Source: Natronosalvus rutilus (lineage in GTDB: Archaea > Halobacteriota > Halobacteria > Halobacteriales > Natrialbaceae). Taken from it: a DNA stretch of 64,000 bases. The DNA lies in the NCBI RefSeq assembly GCF_024204665.1, contig NZ_CP100355.1, forward strand, positions 3,081,451-3,145,450. Direction: 5' to 3'. Made by a program: the position numbers and the translations under genes. Under the pieces are notes generated by a model that saw only the letters and a list, made by a program, of their open reading frames with translations, was not told the DNA's origin and did no database searches. Below, one piece after another: positions 1 through 9,069 of this stretch. Numbering within the stretch: the stretch's first letter is position 1; each line of letters opens with the position of its first letter.

Positions 1-502
1 CGGCCTGGGTCGTCGCGGCGTCCGCACGTCCGTGTGGAATCTCGAACGTCTCGTCGAAGCCAACGTTGACGACGACGTGGATCCCTGGCTCGAGCGTCGT
101 CGTCCGCAGCCTGCCGTCCCACTCCAGGACGAAGGCGTCGTCGCGGTCGGCCACCACGAGACTGAAGCCCGCGAACTCCACGGCGTCGACGGCCTCCGCC
201 ACGAACGTCCGGGCCTCGTGCGCGGAGGGCCGTGAGAGCGCGTCGGCGACGAGGCGGCCGCGAGAGCGCTCGCCCGCGAGATCGGCGTCGGTCCACCGGT
301 TCGTAATTCCCACGAACAGGTCGTGGTCGTTGAACCCGATCCAGGTACCGCCGGCCTCGGCGTCACGCGGGGCGACGACGAGGGGGTCGGTCGCGTACAG
401 ATCCGGGGAGTCGCTCGGTCGCTCGAGGCCCTCGTCGCGGTTGGCGGCGACGACGACCGGCGCTTCCTCGAACACCTGCCAGGCGAGCGTCAGGGTGCAC
501 AC
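1..502 (-). CDS. NRDE (TANGO2-like) family protein, C-terminus cut by window edge
   Basis: The minus strand reads openly from a GTG at 502 to the window edge, about 167 codons. The start gives MCTLTLAW followed by VVVAANRDEGLERP, which is the N-terminal signature of the NRDE/TANGO2 family. Cys2 directly after the initiator is typical and resembles an Ntn-hydrolase-like nucleophile, and this decides the GTG start. GGTWIGFN and the LVVADRDDAFVLEW stretch also fit. The family role is poorly defined; eukaryotic TANGO2 has been linked to lipid and haem handling. It lies 100 bases downstream of menE on the same strand. The C-terminus is outside the window. Confidence 0.8.
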   Translation of the reverse strand, partial: MCTLTLAWQVFEEAPVVVAANRDEGLERPSDSPDLYATDPLVVAPRDAEAGGTWIGFNDHDLFVGITNRWTDADLAGERSRGRLVADALSRPSAHEARTFVAEAVDAVEFAGFSLVVADRDDAFVLEWDGRLRTTTLEPGIHVVVNVGFDETFEIPHGRADAATTQA

Positions 503-602
503 GCTGAAAAGGACGGGCGCGACGCCCTTAGCGCTTTAGCAGACCGCACTGACCGCTCGGCATTTCATCGGTCACTCGAGATATCGACGCCCGTTCGGCA
601 CC

Positions 603-2249
603 TCACCGGCCGCTCGAGACGTCGACGCCCACCTCCTCGAGCCGCCCGCGGACCTGCTCGCGGTCGACGGTTCCGGAGTGTGTTCGCGGGAGCGACGACG
701 CGACCCCGATCGTCTTCGGACACTTGAACCCGGCCAGGCGGTCGCGGCAGTACGCTCTGAGCGCGTACGGATCGACCTCTTCCCCGCTCGAGGCGACGAC
801 CAGCCCGCCGACGCGCTCGCCCCACTCCTCGTCAGATAAGCCGACGACGGCGGCGGCCGACACCGCGGGATGGTCCTCGAGAACGGTCGCGACTGCCGTC
901 GGATCGACGTTCTCGCCGCCAGTGACGATCCGGTCGCTCTGCCGGTCGAGAATCCAGAGGCGACCGTCCTGGTCGCGCTGGCCGAGGTCGCCCGTGTGGA
1001 GGCCACGCTCGTCGAACGCGGCCCGCGTTCGCTCGGCCTCGAGGTAACCCGGCGTCACGGTCGGGCCGGAGACGACGATTTCGCCCATCTCGCCCGCCTC
1101 GACGGGGTCACCGTCGTCGTCGAGAATCGTCACCTCCGTGCAGACGAGGGGGCGGCCCACGGTACCCTCGTGGGCCACCGCCTCCTCGGGCGTCGCCGTC
1201 GCGATCTGGGAGGCCGTCTCGGTCATGCCGTAAGTCGGGCATGCAGGGACGCCACGTCGCCCACAGCGGTCGATCAGGTCCGGGCTCGCGGGAGCGCCGC
1301 CGAGCAGGACGAACCGGAGGCTTGTCGGCGGCCGCCAGTCGGCCTCGAGCAACCGCGAGAGCATCGTCGGGACGAGCGAGACGCCAGTCACGTCGTGCGA
1401 TTCCATCGTCCGTGCGGTCGCGTCCGGGTCGAACTCGCGCTGGAGGACGACCGTCGTCCCGTACAGCGCCGACCGGAAGACCGGCGCCAGCCCCCCGACG
1501 TGGTACATGGGGAGACAGCAGAGCCAGCGGTCGTCGGGGTCGACGCCGAGTCTGAACGCCGACGCCGTGGCGCTCGAGACGAGGTTCTCGGTAGTGAGGC
1601 GGACGCCCTTGGGTTCGCCGGTGGTGCCCGAGGTGAAGGCGATGAGGAGTTCCTTACCGCTGTTGCGCCCGTCTGGGTTGGCCAGCTCTGGGGTTCGATT
1701 CGTCTCACCTCCCGTGCCCGGCTCCGGCTCGAGTGTCGGGTCTCGTCCCACACACGACTCGAGTGACCGGTCTCGCTCCGCGTTCGGCTCGAGGGGTGCC
1801 AGCGACGCGAGCGGACTCGAGTCGTTCCCGCCCTGTTTGCCGTCCACCGAGTAAATCGGAACAGACTCGCCGCCGATGTCGCGTGCCAGCCCCTCGGTCT
1901 CGTCCTCACAGAGCAGGGCGGAAACACCCGCTCGAGCCGCCTTCGACCGCAATTCCTCGGCCGTCTCGCGGACGTTCAGGAGGACGAGAGCTCGCCGACC
2001 GCGCATCGCCGCGAAGAGCAGCGTCACGAACGCGGGCCGGGTCGTCAGGACGATGCCGAGTCGTTCACCCGGCTGGCCCGGCAGCCCCTCGAGGAGGGCG
2101 TCCACGGCCTTGTCGAGGTCCCCGTAGCTGTATCGACTGCCCTCGTCGGCATCGATCAGCGCTGTCCACTCGGGCGTCGTCGCCGTTCGCCGCGCGAGGA
2201 GGTCATCGGTCGCCCACTCGAGTCCTGCTGGTTCGATTGCACCCGTCAC
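603..2249 (-). CDS. menE: 2-succinylbenzoate--CoA ligase (MenE)
   Basis: Acyl-adenylate-forming enzyme of about 548 residues that activates o-succinylbenzoate with ATP and CoA in menaquinone synthesis. The AMP-binding P-loop LLIAFTSGTTGEPKGV, the YGMTETASQ motif and the LHTGDLG / DRQSDRIVTGGENV motifs are all present in order. A much longer open frame runs upstream to 3110, but that part is antisense noise over menC. The GTG at 2249 overlaps the menC stop in a GTGA arrangement, which supports coupled translation. There is an extra acidic insert before the P-loop (about 130-165). It is the last gene of the men cluster. Confidence 0.93.
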   Translation of the reverse strand: MTGAIEPAGLEWATDDLLARRTATTPEWTALIDADEGSRYSYGDLDKAVDALLEGLPGQPGERLGIVLTTRPAFVTLLFAAMRGRRALVLLNVRETAEELRSKAARAGVSALLCEDETEGLARDIGGESVPIYSVDGKQGGNDSSPLASLAPLEPNAERDRSLESCVGRDPTLEPEPGTGGETNRTPELANPDGRNSGKELLIAFTSGTTGEPKGVRLTTENLVSSATASAFRLGVDPDDRWLCCLPMYHVGGLAPVFRSALYGTTVVLQREFDPDATARTMESHDVTGVSLVPTMLSRLLEADWRPPTSLRFVLLGGAPASPDLIDRCGRRGVPACPTYGMTETASQIATATPEEAVAHEGTVGRPLVCTEVTILDDDGDPVEAGEMGEIVVSGPTVTPGYLEAERTRAAFDERGLHTGDLGQRDQDGRLWILDRQSDRIVTGGENVDPTAVATVLEDHPAVSAAAVVGLSDEEWGERVGGLVVASSGEEVDPYALRAYCRDRLAGFKCPKTIGVASSLPRTHSGTVDREQVRGRLEEVGVDVSSGR

Positions 2250-3289
2250 GTCGCCCCCCACACGTCGTCGATGCCGAGCCCCTTCGCCTGCGGGACGACG
2301 GCGGCCCCCTTCTCGAAGAGCACGGGATCGCGGCCGAGGTCCGTCTTCAGCAACTCGCCCGTCGCCAGGCCACAGGGCGGGACGTCGGGCACCGAGGCTG
2401 CGAGGTGAACCGCCGCCGTCCGCGCCACGACGCCGTCGATGGTCGTCGTCACCAGGCTCTCGAGGCCGAGTTCGTCGGTCCAGGTGACGACTTCTCGGGC
2501 GACGTCCAGGCCACCGAGGGCCATCGGTTTCAGGATCAGCACGTCGGCGGCACTCGCTTCGCAGATCGCGTCGACGCCGTGCTCGAGCAGGCCCTCGTCC
2601 AGGGCGATCTTCGGACCGCGGCCCCGGAGGTCGGCGTGTCCCTCGAGCGCCCCGGCCGGTAGCGGCTGTTCGACGATCGAGACGTCCGCGTCGTCGAGTC
2701 CGCGGATAGCCTCGACGGCCTCGTCGAACGTCCACGACCCGTTCGCGTCGACCCGAACCTCGACGTCGTCGCCGACGGCCTCCCGAACGCGCTCGACGCG
2801 CGTCAGGTCCTCGTCGACCGAACGCCGGCCGACCTTGAGCTTGCACGACCGAAACCCGCGGTCGACGGCGTCGCGTGCGGCCGCCGCGGTCGCGTCCGCG
2901 TCGTCGTCGCCGACGGTCGAATTGACCGGAACCCTGGCGACTCGAGAGCCGTCGCCCAGGTACTGATAGAGCGGACGCGCCCCGCGGGTCGCGTAGCAGT
3001 CGGCGATCGCCAGCGAGACGCCGTGCCTCGCCGCCGCCGTGTCCTCGACCGCGTCCAGGACGGCTCCCGACCCGTCGTCGGCGGCGTCGACGGCTTCCTC
3101 GAGCGCGCACTCGCAGTCCTCGAGCGATTCGGTCCAGCCCGGAAGCGGGGTCGCCTCGCCGATGCCGACGACCTCCTGGAACTCGGCGCGAATCAGGAAC
3201 CCCTCTCGGGTCGTGATCGTCGCGTCGCCCGACTCGAACGGCTGCTCGAGTTCGAGTTCGAAGGGGCGAAACTGGAGGTCGAGGCTCAT
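2246..3289 (-). CDS. menC: o-succinylbenzoate synthase (MenC)
   Basis: Enolase-superfamily enzyme of 347 residues that dehydrates SHCHC to o-succinylbenzoate. The catalytic Lys motif CKLKVGRR, metal ligands RVDANGSW, EQPLP and KIALDEGL, and the second Lys in ILKPMALGG are visible in order. It begins [18 protein letters not shown]. Its ATG overlaps the menA stop by one base (TGATG) and its stop overlaps the menE GTG, so menA-menC-menE form a tightly coupled string. Confidence 0.93.
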   Translation of the reverse strand: MSLDLQFRPFELELEQPFESGDATITTREGFLIRAEFQEVVGIGEATPLPGWTESLEDCECALEEAVDAADDGSGAVLDAVEDTAAARHGVSLAIADCYATRGARPLYQYLGDGSRVARVPVNSTVGDDDADATAAAARDAVDRGFRSCKLKVGRRSVDEDLTRVERVREAVGDDVEVRVDANGSWTFDEAVEAIRGLDDADVSIVEQPLPAGALEGHADLRGRGPKIALDEGLLEHGVDAICEASAADVLILKPMALGGLDVAREVVTWTDELGLESLVTTTIDGVVARTAAVHLAASVPDVPPCGLATGELLKTDLGRDPVLFEKGAAVVPQAKGLGIDDVWGAT

Positions 3290-4257
3290 CAGAGTCCCAC
3301 CCCGGTTCCGACCGAAGGTCCAGCCTCGAGGGCGATACCGATCGCGAACAGGAGCGCGTGGCCCGCCAGGAGTTTCCCGGTCTGCTCGAGGGCCGGGTTC
3401 AGCGCCTCGCCATCGGTTCTGGTCCAGACCGTGCGAGTGATCGCGAGCGCGTACGGGACGGTGAGGAGCGGCAGGAGCACCGAAGCGGAGAACCCCCAAC
3501 CGAGCCAGAACCAGAGCGGGACGACGTAGGCGAGGGAAACGAGCGCCGCGAACTCGAGCCGACTGAATCGGTAGCCCAGTCGTACGGCCAGCGTGCGCTT
3601 GCCCGTCTCGGCGTCGGTCTCGAGGTCGCGGACGTTGTTGACGACGAGAATCGCCGTCGAGAGGCCGGCGACGGGGAGGCTCGCCGCAAACGCTTCGGGA
3701 GGCATCGTCCCGGCCGGAATCGTCGTGATCAGGGGTTCGATGTGGGCGGCCGCCTGGACGTAGAAGGTGCCGACGACGGCGACGACGCCGAAGAAGACGA
3801 AGACGAAGAGGTCCCCGAGGCCGTGGTAGCCGAGGGGATAGGGGCCGCCGGTGTAGGCCCACCCGCAGAAGACGCTCACCAGGCCGATGACGAGAATGGG
3901 GAGGCCGCCGACGTAGACGAGGTAAACGCCCGAGAGGATGGCCGCGGCGAAGGTGACGAGCGTCGCGAATTTGACCGCTCCGGCGTCGATCAGCCCCGAC
4001 TGGGTGACCCGGGTGAACCCCTCGCGATCGTCCGTGTCGGCGCCCTTCACGGCGTCGTAGTAGTCGTTGGCGAAGTTCGTTCCAATCTGGATCAACGCGG
4101 CCCCGACGAAGGCCATCAGCGCGGGGAGCGCCGCGAACACGCCCTCGGAAACGGCGAGACCCGTTCCCACGAGCACTGGCGCGGCAGCAGCCGGCAGCGT
4201 CTGGGGACGAGCGGCCATCACCCAGGCCTTCGTTCGAGATACCTCTGCCGTACTCAT
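3289..4257 (-). CDS. menA: 1,4-dihydroxy-2-naphthoate polyprenyltransferase (MenA)
   Basis: UbiA-superfamily integral membrane prenyltransferase, 322 residues, attaching the polyprenyl tail to dihydroxynaphthoate. The first Asp-rich motif is seen in [16 protein letters not shown] and the second in [19 protein letters not shown]; about eight or nine hydrophobic segments follow one another. [16 protein letters not shown] at the N-terminus is typical of MenA. It is upstream of and overlaps menC, with 70 bases to thiE on its other side. Confidence 0.93.
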   Translation of the reverse strand: MSTAEVSRTKAWVMAARPQTLPAAAAPVLVGTGLAVSEGVFAALPALMAFVGAALIQIGTNFANDYYDAVKGADTDDREGFTRVTQSGLIDAGAVKFATLVTFAAAILSGVYLVYVGGLPILVIGLVSVFCGWAYTGGPYPLGYHGLGDLFVFVFFGVVAVVGTFYVQAAAHIEPLITTIPAGTMPPEAFAASLPVAGLSTAILVVNNVRDLETDAETGKRTLAVRLGYRFSRLEFAALVSLAYVVPLWFWLGWGFSASVLLPLLTVPYALAITRTVWTRTDGEALNPALEQTGKLLAGHALLFAIGIALEAGPSVGTGVGL

Positions 4258-4327
4258 TGTTCGAACGTGCCACTCGAGAGAGTGTTAACGTTGGCATTGC
4301 GGCCGCGGTGGCGCCTTTCGGTGACTG

Positions 4328-4978
4328 TCAGCGATGGACCGCCGTCGCCAGCCGCTCGCTCGCCGCTTTCGGATCGTCGGCGGCCGTAATCTCGCTGATC
4401 ACCGCGACGCCGGCAGCACCGGCCTCGACGACGGGACTCGCGTTCTCAGCGGTGATCCCGCCGATGCCGATCACGGGGATCGAGACGGCGTCGACGACGC
4501 TGGCGATTCGTGCCGGCCCGACGCCCGATTCGTCGGGGTCGACGTCCTTCGAGGACGTGGCGTAGACGGCGCCGACGCCCAGGTAGTCCGCGCCGTCGGC
4601 TTCCGCCCGCTTCGCGTCGGCGACGGTGGAGGCCGAACAGCCGACGATCGCGTCGGGACCCAGGAGGTCTCGAGCGACGCCCACGGGGAGGTCGGACTGC
4701 CCGACGTGGACGCCGTCGGCCTCGATCGCCAGCGCGAGGTCGACCCGATCGTTGACGATCAGGGGGACGCCCGCGGCCGCGGTCCGCTCGCGGAGTTCGA
4801 GCCCGAGTTCGTACCGACAGCGGGCGCTCGCGTCCTTTTCCCTGAGCTGAATCACGTCCACGCCCCCCTCGAGCGCCGCGTCGACGACCTCGAGGGTCGA
4901 CCGCCCGGCCGACACCGACTCCTGGGTGACGAGGTAGGTGTGCCACCCGCCCGGATCCGTTGCGCTCGAGTCGGTCAT
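4328..4978 (-). CDS. thiE: Thiamine-phosphate synthase (ThiE)
   Basis: TIM-barrel enzyme of 216 residues joining HMP-PP and the thiazole phosphate. VIQLREKD, VNDRVDLALAIEADGVHVGQ, the VGCSAST stretch and the phosphate-binding VIGIGGIT are the family signatures. It sits between menB (13 bases) and menA. The product leads to ThDP, which is the cofactor of MenD in the same cluster; that functional link is an inference. No other thiamine gene is nearby. Confidence 0.92.
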   Translation of the reverse strand: MTDSSATDPGGWHTYLVTQESVSAGRSTLEVVDAALEGGVDVIQLREKDASARCRYELGLELRERTAAAGVPLIVNDRVDLALAIEADGVHVGQSDLPVGVARDLLGPDAIVGCSASTVADAKRAEADGADYLGVGAVYATSSKDVDPDESGVGPARIASVVDAVSIPVIGIGGITAENASPVVEAGAAGVAVISEITAADDPKAASERLATAVHR

Positions 4979-4991
4979 CGTCGCTCTCGGG

Positions 4992-5879
4992 CTAGTAGTG
5001 CCACGGGTACTCCGAGAAGTCGGGTTCTCGTCCCTCGTTGAAGGCGTTTCGGCCCTCCATGGCCTCGTCGGTCATGTAGCCCAGTCTTGTCGCTTCGCCG
5101 GCGAACACCTGCTGCCCCACGAAGCCATCGTCGGCCATGTTGAACGCGTACTTGAGCATCCGCATCGCGTTCGGGCTCTTGGCGTTGATCTCTGCGGCCC
5201 ACTCGAGGGCGGTCTCCTCGAGATCCTCGTGGGGGACGGCCTCGTTCACCATCCCCATCTCTGCGGCCTCCTCTGCGGAGTAGGTCTTCCCGAGGAAGAA
5301 CACTTCGCGGGCTTTCTTCTGGCCGATCTGGCGGGCGAGGTAGGCGGAGCCGAAGCCGGCGTCGTAGCTCCCTACGTCGGGATCGGTCTGGAGGAACTTC
5401 GCGTGCTCCTCGCTCGCGAGCGTGAGGTCACAGACCACGTGCAGCGAGTGGCCGCCGCCGACGGCCCAGCCCGGAACGACGCAGACGACGATTTTCGGAA
5501 TGTGGCGGATCAGGCGCTGGACCTCGAGGATGTGCAGTCGACCCTGTTCGGACGCGCGCGCTTCGTCGCCCTCGTACTCGTAGCCGGCCTCGCCCCGAAT
5601 CGACTGATCGCCGCCCGAACAGAAGGCCCAGCCGCCATCCTTCGGCGAGGGGCCGTTTCCCGTCAGCAGGACGCACCCAACGTCGGTCTGGCGCTTGGCG
5701 TGGTCCAGGGCGTCGTACAGTTCGTCGACGGTCCCCGGGCGAAAGGCGTTGCGCACTTCGGGGCGGTCGAACGCGATGCGGACGGTCCCCGACTCGAGCG
5801 AGCGGTGGTACGTGATATCGCGGAAGTCGAACCCCTCGACCGGCTCCCACCGGTCGGGGTCGAACGTTTCCGAAACCAT
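4992..5879 (-). CDS. menB: 1,4-dihydroxy-2-naphthoyl-CoA synthase (MenB)
   Basis: Crotonase-superfamily enzyme, 295 residues, closing the second ring of the naphthoquinone from succinylbenzoyl-CoA. The oxyanion-hole segment WAFCSGGDQSIRG, VPGWAVGGGHSLHVVCDLT and DPDVGSYDAGFGSAYLAR are MenB hallmarks. It ends SEYPWHY, a conserved MenB tail type. ATG at 5879. Upstream 72 bases separate it from the Kef-type antiporter; thiE follows 13 bases downstream. Confidence 0.95.
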   Translation of the reverse strand: MVSETFDPDRWEPVEGFDFRDITYHRSLESGTVRIAFDRPEVRNAFRPGTVDELYDALDHAKRQTDVGCVLLTGNGPSPKDGGWAFCSGGDQSIRGEAGYEYEGDEARASEQGRLHILEVQRLIRHIPKIVVCVVPGWAVGGGHSLHVVCDLTLASEEHAKFLQTDPDVGSYDAGFGSAYLARQIGQKKAREVFFLGKTYSAEEAAEMGMVNEAVPHEDLEETALEWAAEINAKSPNAMRMLKYAFNMADDGFVGQQVFAGEATRLGYMTDEAMEGRNAFNEGREPDFSEYPWHY

Positions 5880-5951
5880 GGTTCGACGTGGGTTCGAGGT
5901 CGTGAAATAGGTTCTCGTCCGCGTTCGCTCTCGACGGACCGTCGCACTCGA

Positions 5952-7190
5952 TCACTCGACCTCGAGGGTAGCGTCGTCCATGAAGACGAGTTCGCCGGAT
6001 CGCTCGAGCCACTCGACGCCTAGCTTGACCGTCGGTGGGACGAGCGCCGTGGTGAAAATCGCCGTGAAGACCAGAATTGAGAAGAGTTCCTCGCCGATGA
6101 CGCCCGCCGAGAGCGCGATCGAGACGATGACGATCTCGACGGTGCCGCGGCCGTTCATCCCGAACCCGATAACCAGGCCCTCCCTTGAGGTGAGTTTCGT
6201 CGGAAGCGTAAACAGCCAACTCCCGAGAATTTTGCTGAGAAATGCGGTCACGACGATGAGCACGAGGAGTCCCAGACTGTCGGTGAACACGTCGAGCGTG
6301 AGGTCGAACGCGATGGTGACGAAGAAGATCGGCGCGAACAGCCCCATCGCCAGGTCGTACATCACGTCGTACATGTGCTCGTAGATGTCCGGCTCGAGCT
6401 GGGCCTGGCGGAGGAACAGCCCGGCGATGAATCCGCCGATGATCATGTGGAGTTCGACGAGCGCCGCAAAGAACGCGAAGATGAGGGCGACGATGAGCGC
6501 GACGGTGAACGCGGACGTCTTGTCGACGAATCGATGACGCTCCATCCAGTCTTCCATCCCGCTCCAGACGTACGGCAGGAACCGATTGCCGAAGACGAGC
6601 GCCGCCGCGAAGTACAACAGGGCTTCGCCGACGACCAGGCCGAGGCCCAGTGGGGTGACGTTGCCCGTTTCGACGAAACTCATGACGCCAGTAAACACGA
6701 CCATCACCCCCACGTCGGACAGCAGGGCACCGCCGAGGAGCACCCCTGCGATCCGCGTGTCGAGGATGTCGAGGTCGACGAGAATCCTGGACTTCGTGGC
6801 CAGGGAGGTTGCAGCCATGGCGATGCCGATGAAGAGCGCCTGCTCGATCGAGACGCCGATGAAGACGCCGACCAGGTAGCCGAGTCCGAACGGGACGATG
6901 AAGCCGCCGAACGCGACCATCAGCGCCTGGGGTCCGAGTTCGAATAGGTCGTTGATGTCGACCTCCATCCCGACGTAGATCATCAGCAAGAAGACGCCGA
7001 ACTCGGCGAAGACGTCGAGCGTCTCGCTCGGGTGCAAGAGCCCCAGCAGCGCGGGCCCAAAGAGGATTCCTGCGAGGATCTCCCCCATCAGGGCGGGATA
7101 GCCGACGCGCTCGACGAGGAGCCCGAATATCCACGCGAGCGTGAGCACCAGCAGCAGGTTCAGGAGATCGATACCGGCGGCTTCGACCAT
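5952..7190 (-). CDS. Kef-type (CPA2) cation:proton antiporter
   Basis: Polytopic membrane protein of 412 residues with about 12 hydrophobic segments and the CPA2 pattern (LVERVGYPALMGEILAGILF near the N-terminus, IGIAMAATSLATKSRILVD, GFGMNGRGTVEIVI late). Family members exchange Na+ or K+ for H+. There is no TrkA-N or TrkA-C domain, so gating through NAD(H) or a nucleotide is not suggested. It lies inside the men cluster between menD and menB on the same strand (78 and 72 base gaps). Its relation to quinone synthesis is unclear; it may be a passenger. Confidence 0.85.
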   Translation of the reverse strand: MVEAAGIDLLNLLLVLTLAWIFGLLVERVGYPALMGEILAGILFGPALLGLLHPSETLDVFAEFGVFLLMIYVGMEVDINDLFELGPQALMVAFGGFIVPFGLGYLVGVFIGVSIEQALFIGIAMAATSLATKSRILVDLDILDTRIAGVLLGGALLSDVGVMVVFTGVMSFVETGNVTPLGLGLVVGEALLYFAAALVFGNRFLPYVWSGMEDWMERHRFVDKTSAFTVALIVALIFAFFAALVELHMIIGGFIAGLFLRQAQLEPDIYEHMYDVMYDLAMGLFAPIFFVTIAFDLTLDVFTDSLGLLVLIVVTAFLSKILGSWLFTLPTKLTSREGLVIGFGMNGRGTVEIVIVSIALSAGVIGEELFSILVFTAIFTTALVPPTVKLGVEWLERSGELVFMDDATLEVE

Positions 7191-7268
7191 CTATGGGTCT
7201 GAGTACCCCAGCCAGCGGTAAGAGGATTGGTAACGAGGCATATACTCGGATCGTACCGCCGAGGTCTC

Positions 7269-9065
7269 TCACTCGAGGTCACGAACCGCCTCCAGGACGC
7301 GCCCCTCGAGCACTTCCCGCCGACGATGGCTCGCCTCGGCGTCGAACGACACCGAGAGCAGTTGCGTCCCTGATGTCGCGAACGACTCGCGGTAGGCGTC
7401 CTCGAATTTATCTGGCGCGACGTGGCGGACGTCGAATCCGTACAGTTCACCGAGGGGATCGAACTCGAGGCCGTGAGGCGTCCGGAACTGCTCCGTGAAG
7501 GGAGGATCGAACGACTCGATGGGAAGTTTGTGGAAGATGCCGCCGCCGTCGTTGTCGAGCAGGACGATCGTCGCGTCGACGCCGCAGCGTTTGAGCGCGA
7601 GCAGGCCGTTCGAGTCGTGGTAGAGCGCGAGGTCGCCGGTGACGAGCACCAGCGGGTCGTCGGTCGCGCTGCCGGCCCCCAGTGCGGTACTCACGATGCC
7701 GTCGATCCCGCTGGCCCCGCGGTTCGCGAGGACGGTGAGATCCGCGTCTCGAGGCTCGCCGAAGCGGTTGGCGTCTCGAATCGGCATGCTGTTGGAGACG
7801 AAGACAGTCGAGGGGTCGGGGGCGGCCTCGAACACTGTCGCGAGAATCGCACCCTCGAAGGGAGCGGACTCGAGGTCGGCTCGACCTGACGTCGAAACCG
7901 CCCAGTGGTGCGCTTCGGCGGCCGCGAGCGTCTCGAGCCAGGCGTCGTCGACTCGCGCGCGCGCCGTCTCCGTCTCGAGTTCGCTCGAGACGGCCTCGAA
8001 GAGGGACGTCGGTTCGGAGACGACGAGATCCGACGCGGTGAACGTCGCCTCGCGCCACTCGCCCGCGGGGTCGACCAGGAACTGCCGACAGTCAGCGTCC
8101 CGCAACGCGTGCCGGAGGGGTTTCGACGTGGGCGAGGCGCCGAATCGGATGACGGCGTCGGGGTCCGGGACGGCCTCGACGTACGTGTCGTAGCCGCCGT
8201 AGACCACCGGTTCGTCCTCGTCCGGCGTCTCGAGGTGCGACCCGAACCGCAGCGTCGACAGCGGGTCCGCGAAGATCGGTGCGCCGACGGCAGTCGCAAG
8301 GTCGACGACGGCGCTCGTTGCTAATTTCCTGACCGGCGGGTCCGCGGGCCCCGCAACGATCAGCGGTCGGGCGGCGTCCTCGAGCGCTCGAGCGATGCGT
8401 TCGGGTGTTCGCGAGTCCTCCGTCGAGGTCGTCTCCCCCGTAGACACCCGAACAAACGGCCCGTCGCGTCCCCGCCCGGCCAGCGTGTCCTCGAGTCCTT
8501 CTGGCACCGCGTCCGGCACTCGCGTCGGCTCGAGGGGCTTTCGGAACGGACAGTTCAGGTGAACCGGACCGGCCGGTATTCCCGAGGTCCGGGCGAGCGC
8601 TCGAGCGGCCGTCGTCCGCAGGCTTCGAAGCGCGCGCTCGTCGGGTTTGGGAACCGGGAGTTCTACGTACCAGCGAACGGCGTCGCCGTAGAGTTTCACC
8701 TGGTCGACCGTCTGGTTCGCCCCGCTGTCGCGCAGTTCGGGCGGCCGGTCAGCGGTCAGGACGAGCAGCGGAACCCGGGCCTGACTCGCCTCGATCACCG
8801 CCGGGTGGAAGTTCGCCGCGGCCGTTCCCGAGGTGCAGACGAGCGCCGTGGGCTCGCCGGTTCGTCGTGCGCGTCCGAGAGCGAAAAAGGCCGCCGAACG
8901 CTCGTCGAGGTGGGAGTACGTCTCGATCTCGGGATGCTCGGCGAACGCCACCGTCAGCGGCGTCGACCGACTGCCGGGGGCGAGACAGACGGCCTCGAGG
9001 CCCCCGGCGGCCAGTTCGTCGACGAGCGTGCGACCCCAGAGCGTCGCGCGGTTCGGTGCCGTCAT
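7269..9065 (-). CDS. menD: 2-succinyl-5-enolpyruvyl-6-hydroxy-3-cyclohexene-1-carboxylate synthase (MenD)
   Basis: ThDP-dependent enzyme of 598 residues condensing isochorismate with 2-oxoglutarate-derived succinic semialdehyde. The start MTAPNRATLWGRTLVDEL and APGSRSTPLTVAFAEH (with the activating Glu in DERSAAFFALG) are typical. The ThDP motif runs from LVTGDLALYHDSNGLL to LLDNDGGGIFHKLP. ATG at 9065, four bases after the menF stop, so menF-menD is a coupled pair. Confidence 0.95.
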   Translation of the reverse strand: MTAPNRATLWGRTLVDELAAGGLEAVCLAPGSRSTPLTVAFAEHPEIETYSHLDERSAAFFALGRARRTGEPTALVCTSGTAAANFHPAVIEASQARVPLLVLTADRPPELRDSGANQTVDQVKLYGDAVRWYVELPVPKPDERALRSLRTTAARALARTSGIPAGPVHLNCPFRKPLEPTRVPDAVPEGLEDTLAGRGRDGPFVRVSTGETTSTEDSRTPERIARALEDAARPLIVAGPADPPVRKLATSAVVDLATAVGAPIFADPLSTLRFGSHLETPDEDEPVVYGGYDTYVEAVPDPDAVIRFGASPTSKPLRHALRDADCRQFLVDPAGEWREATFTASDLVVSEPTSLFEAVSSELETETARARVDDAWLETLAAAEAHHWAVSTSGRADLESAPFEGAILATVFEAAPDPSTVFVSNSMPIRDANRFGEPRDADLTVLANRGASGIDGIVSTALGAGSATDDPLVLVTGDLALYHDSNGLLALKRCGVDATIVLLDNDGGGIFHKLPIESFDPPFTEQFRTPHGLEFDPLGELYGFDVRHVAPDKFEDAYRESFATSGTQLLSVSFDAEASHRRREVLEGRVLEAVRDLE

Positions 9066-9069
9066 GGGA

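Noticed and set aside
2250-3110. Open frame extending menE upstream
   Set aside because: Arg-rich antisense-type frame within menC; menE homology starts at the GTG 2249.
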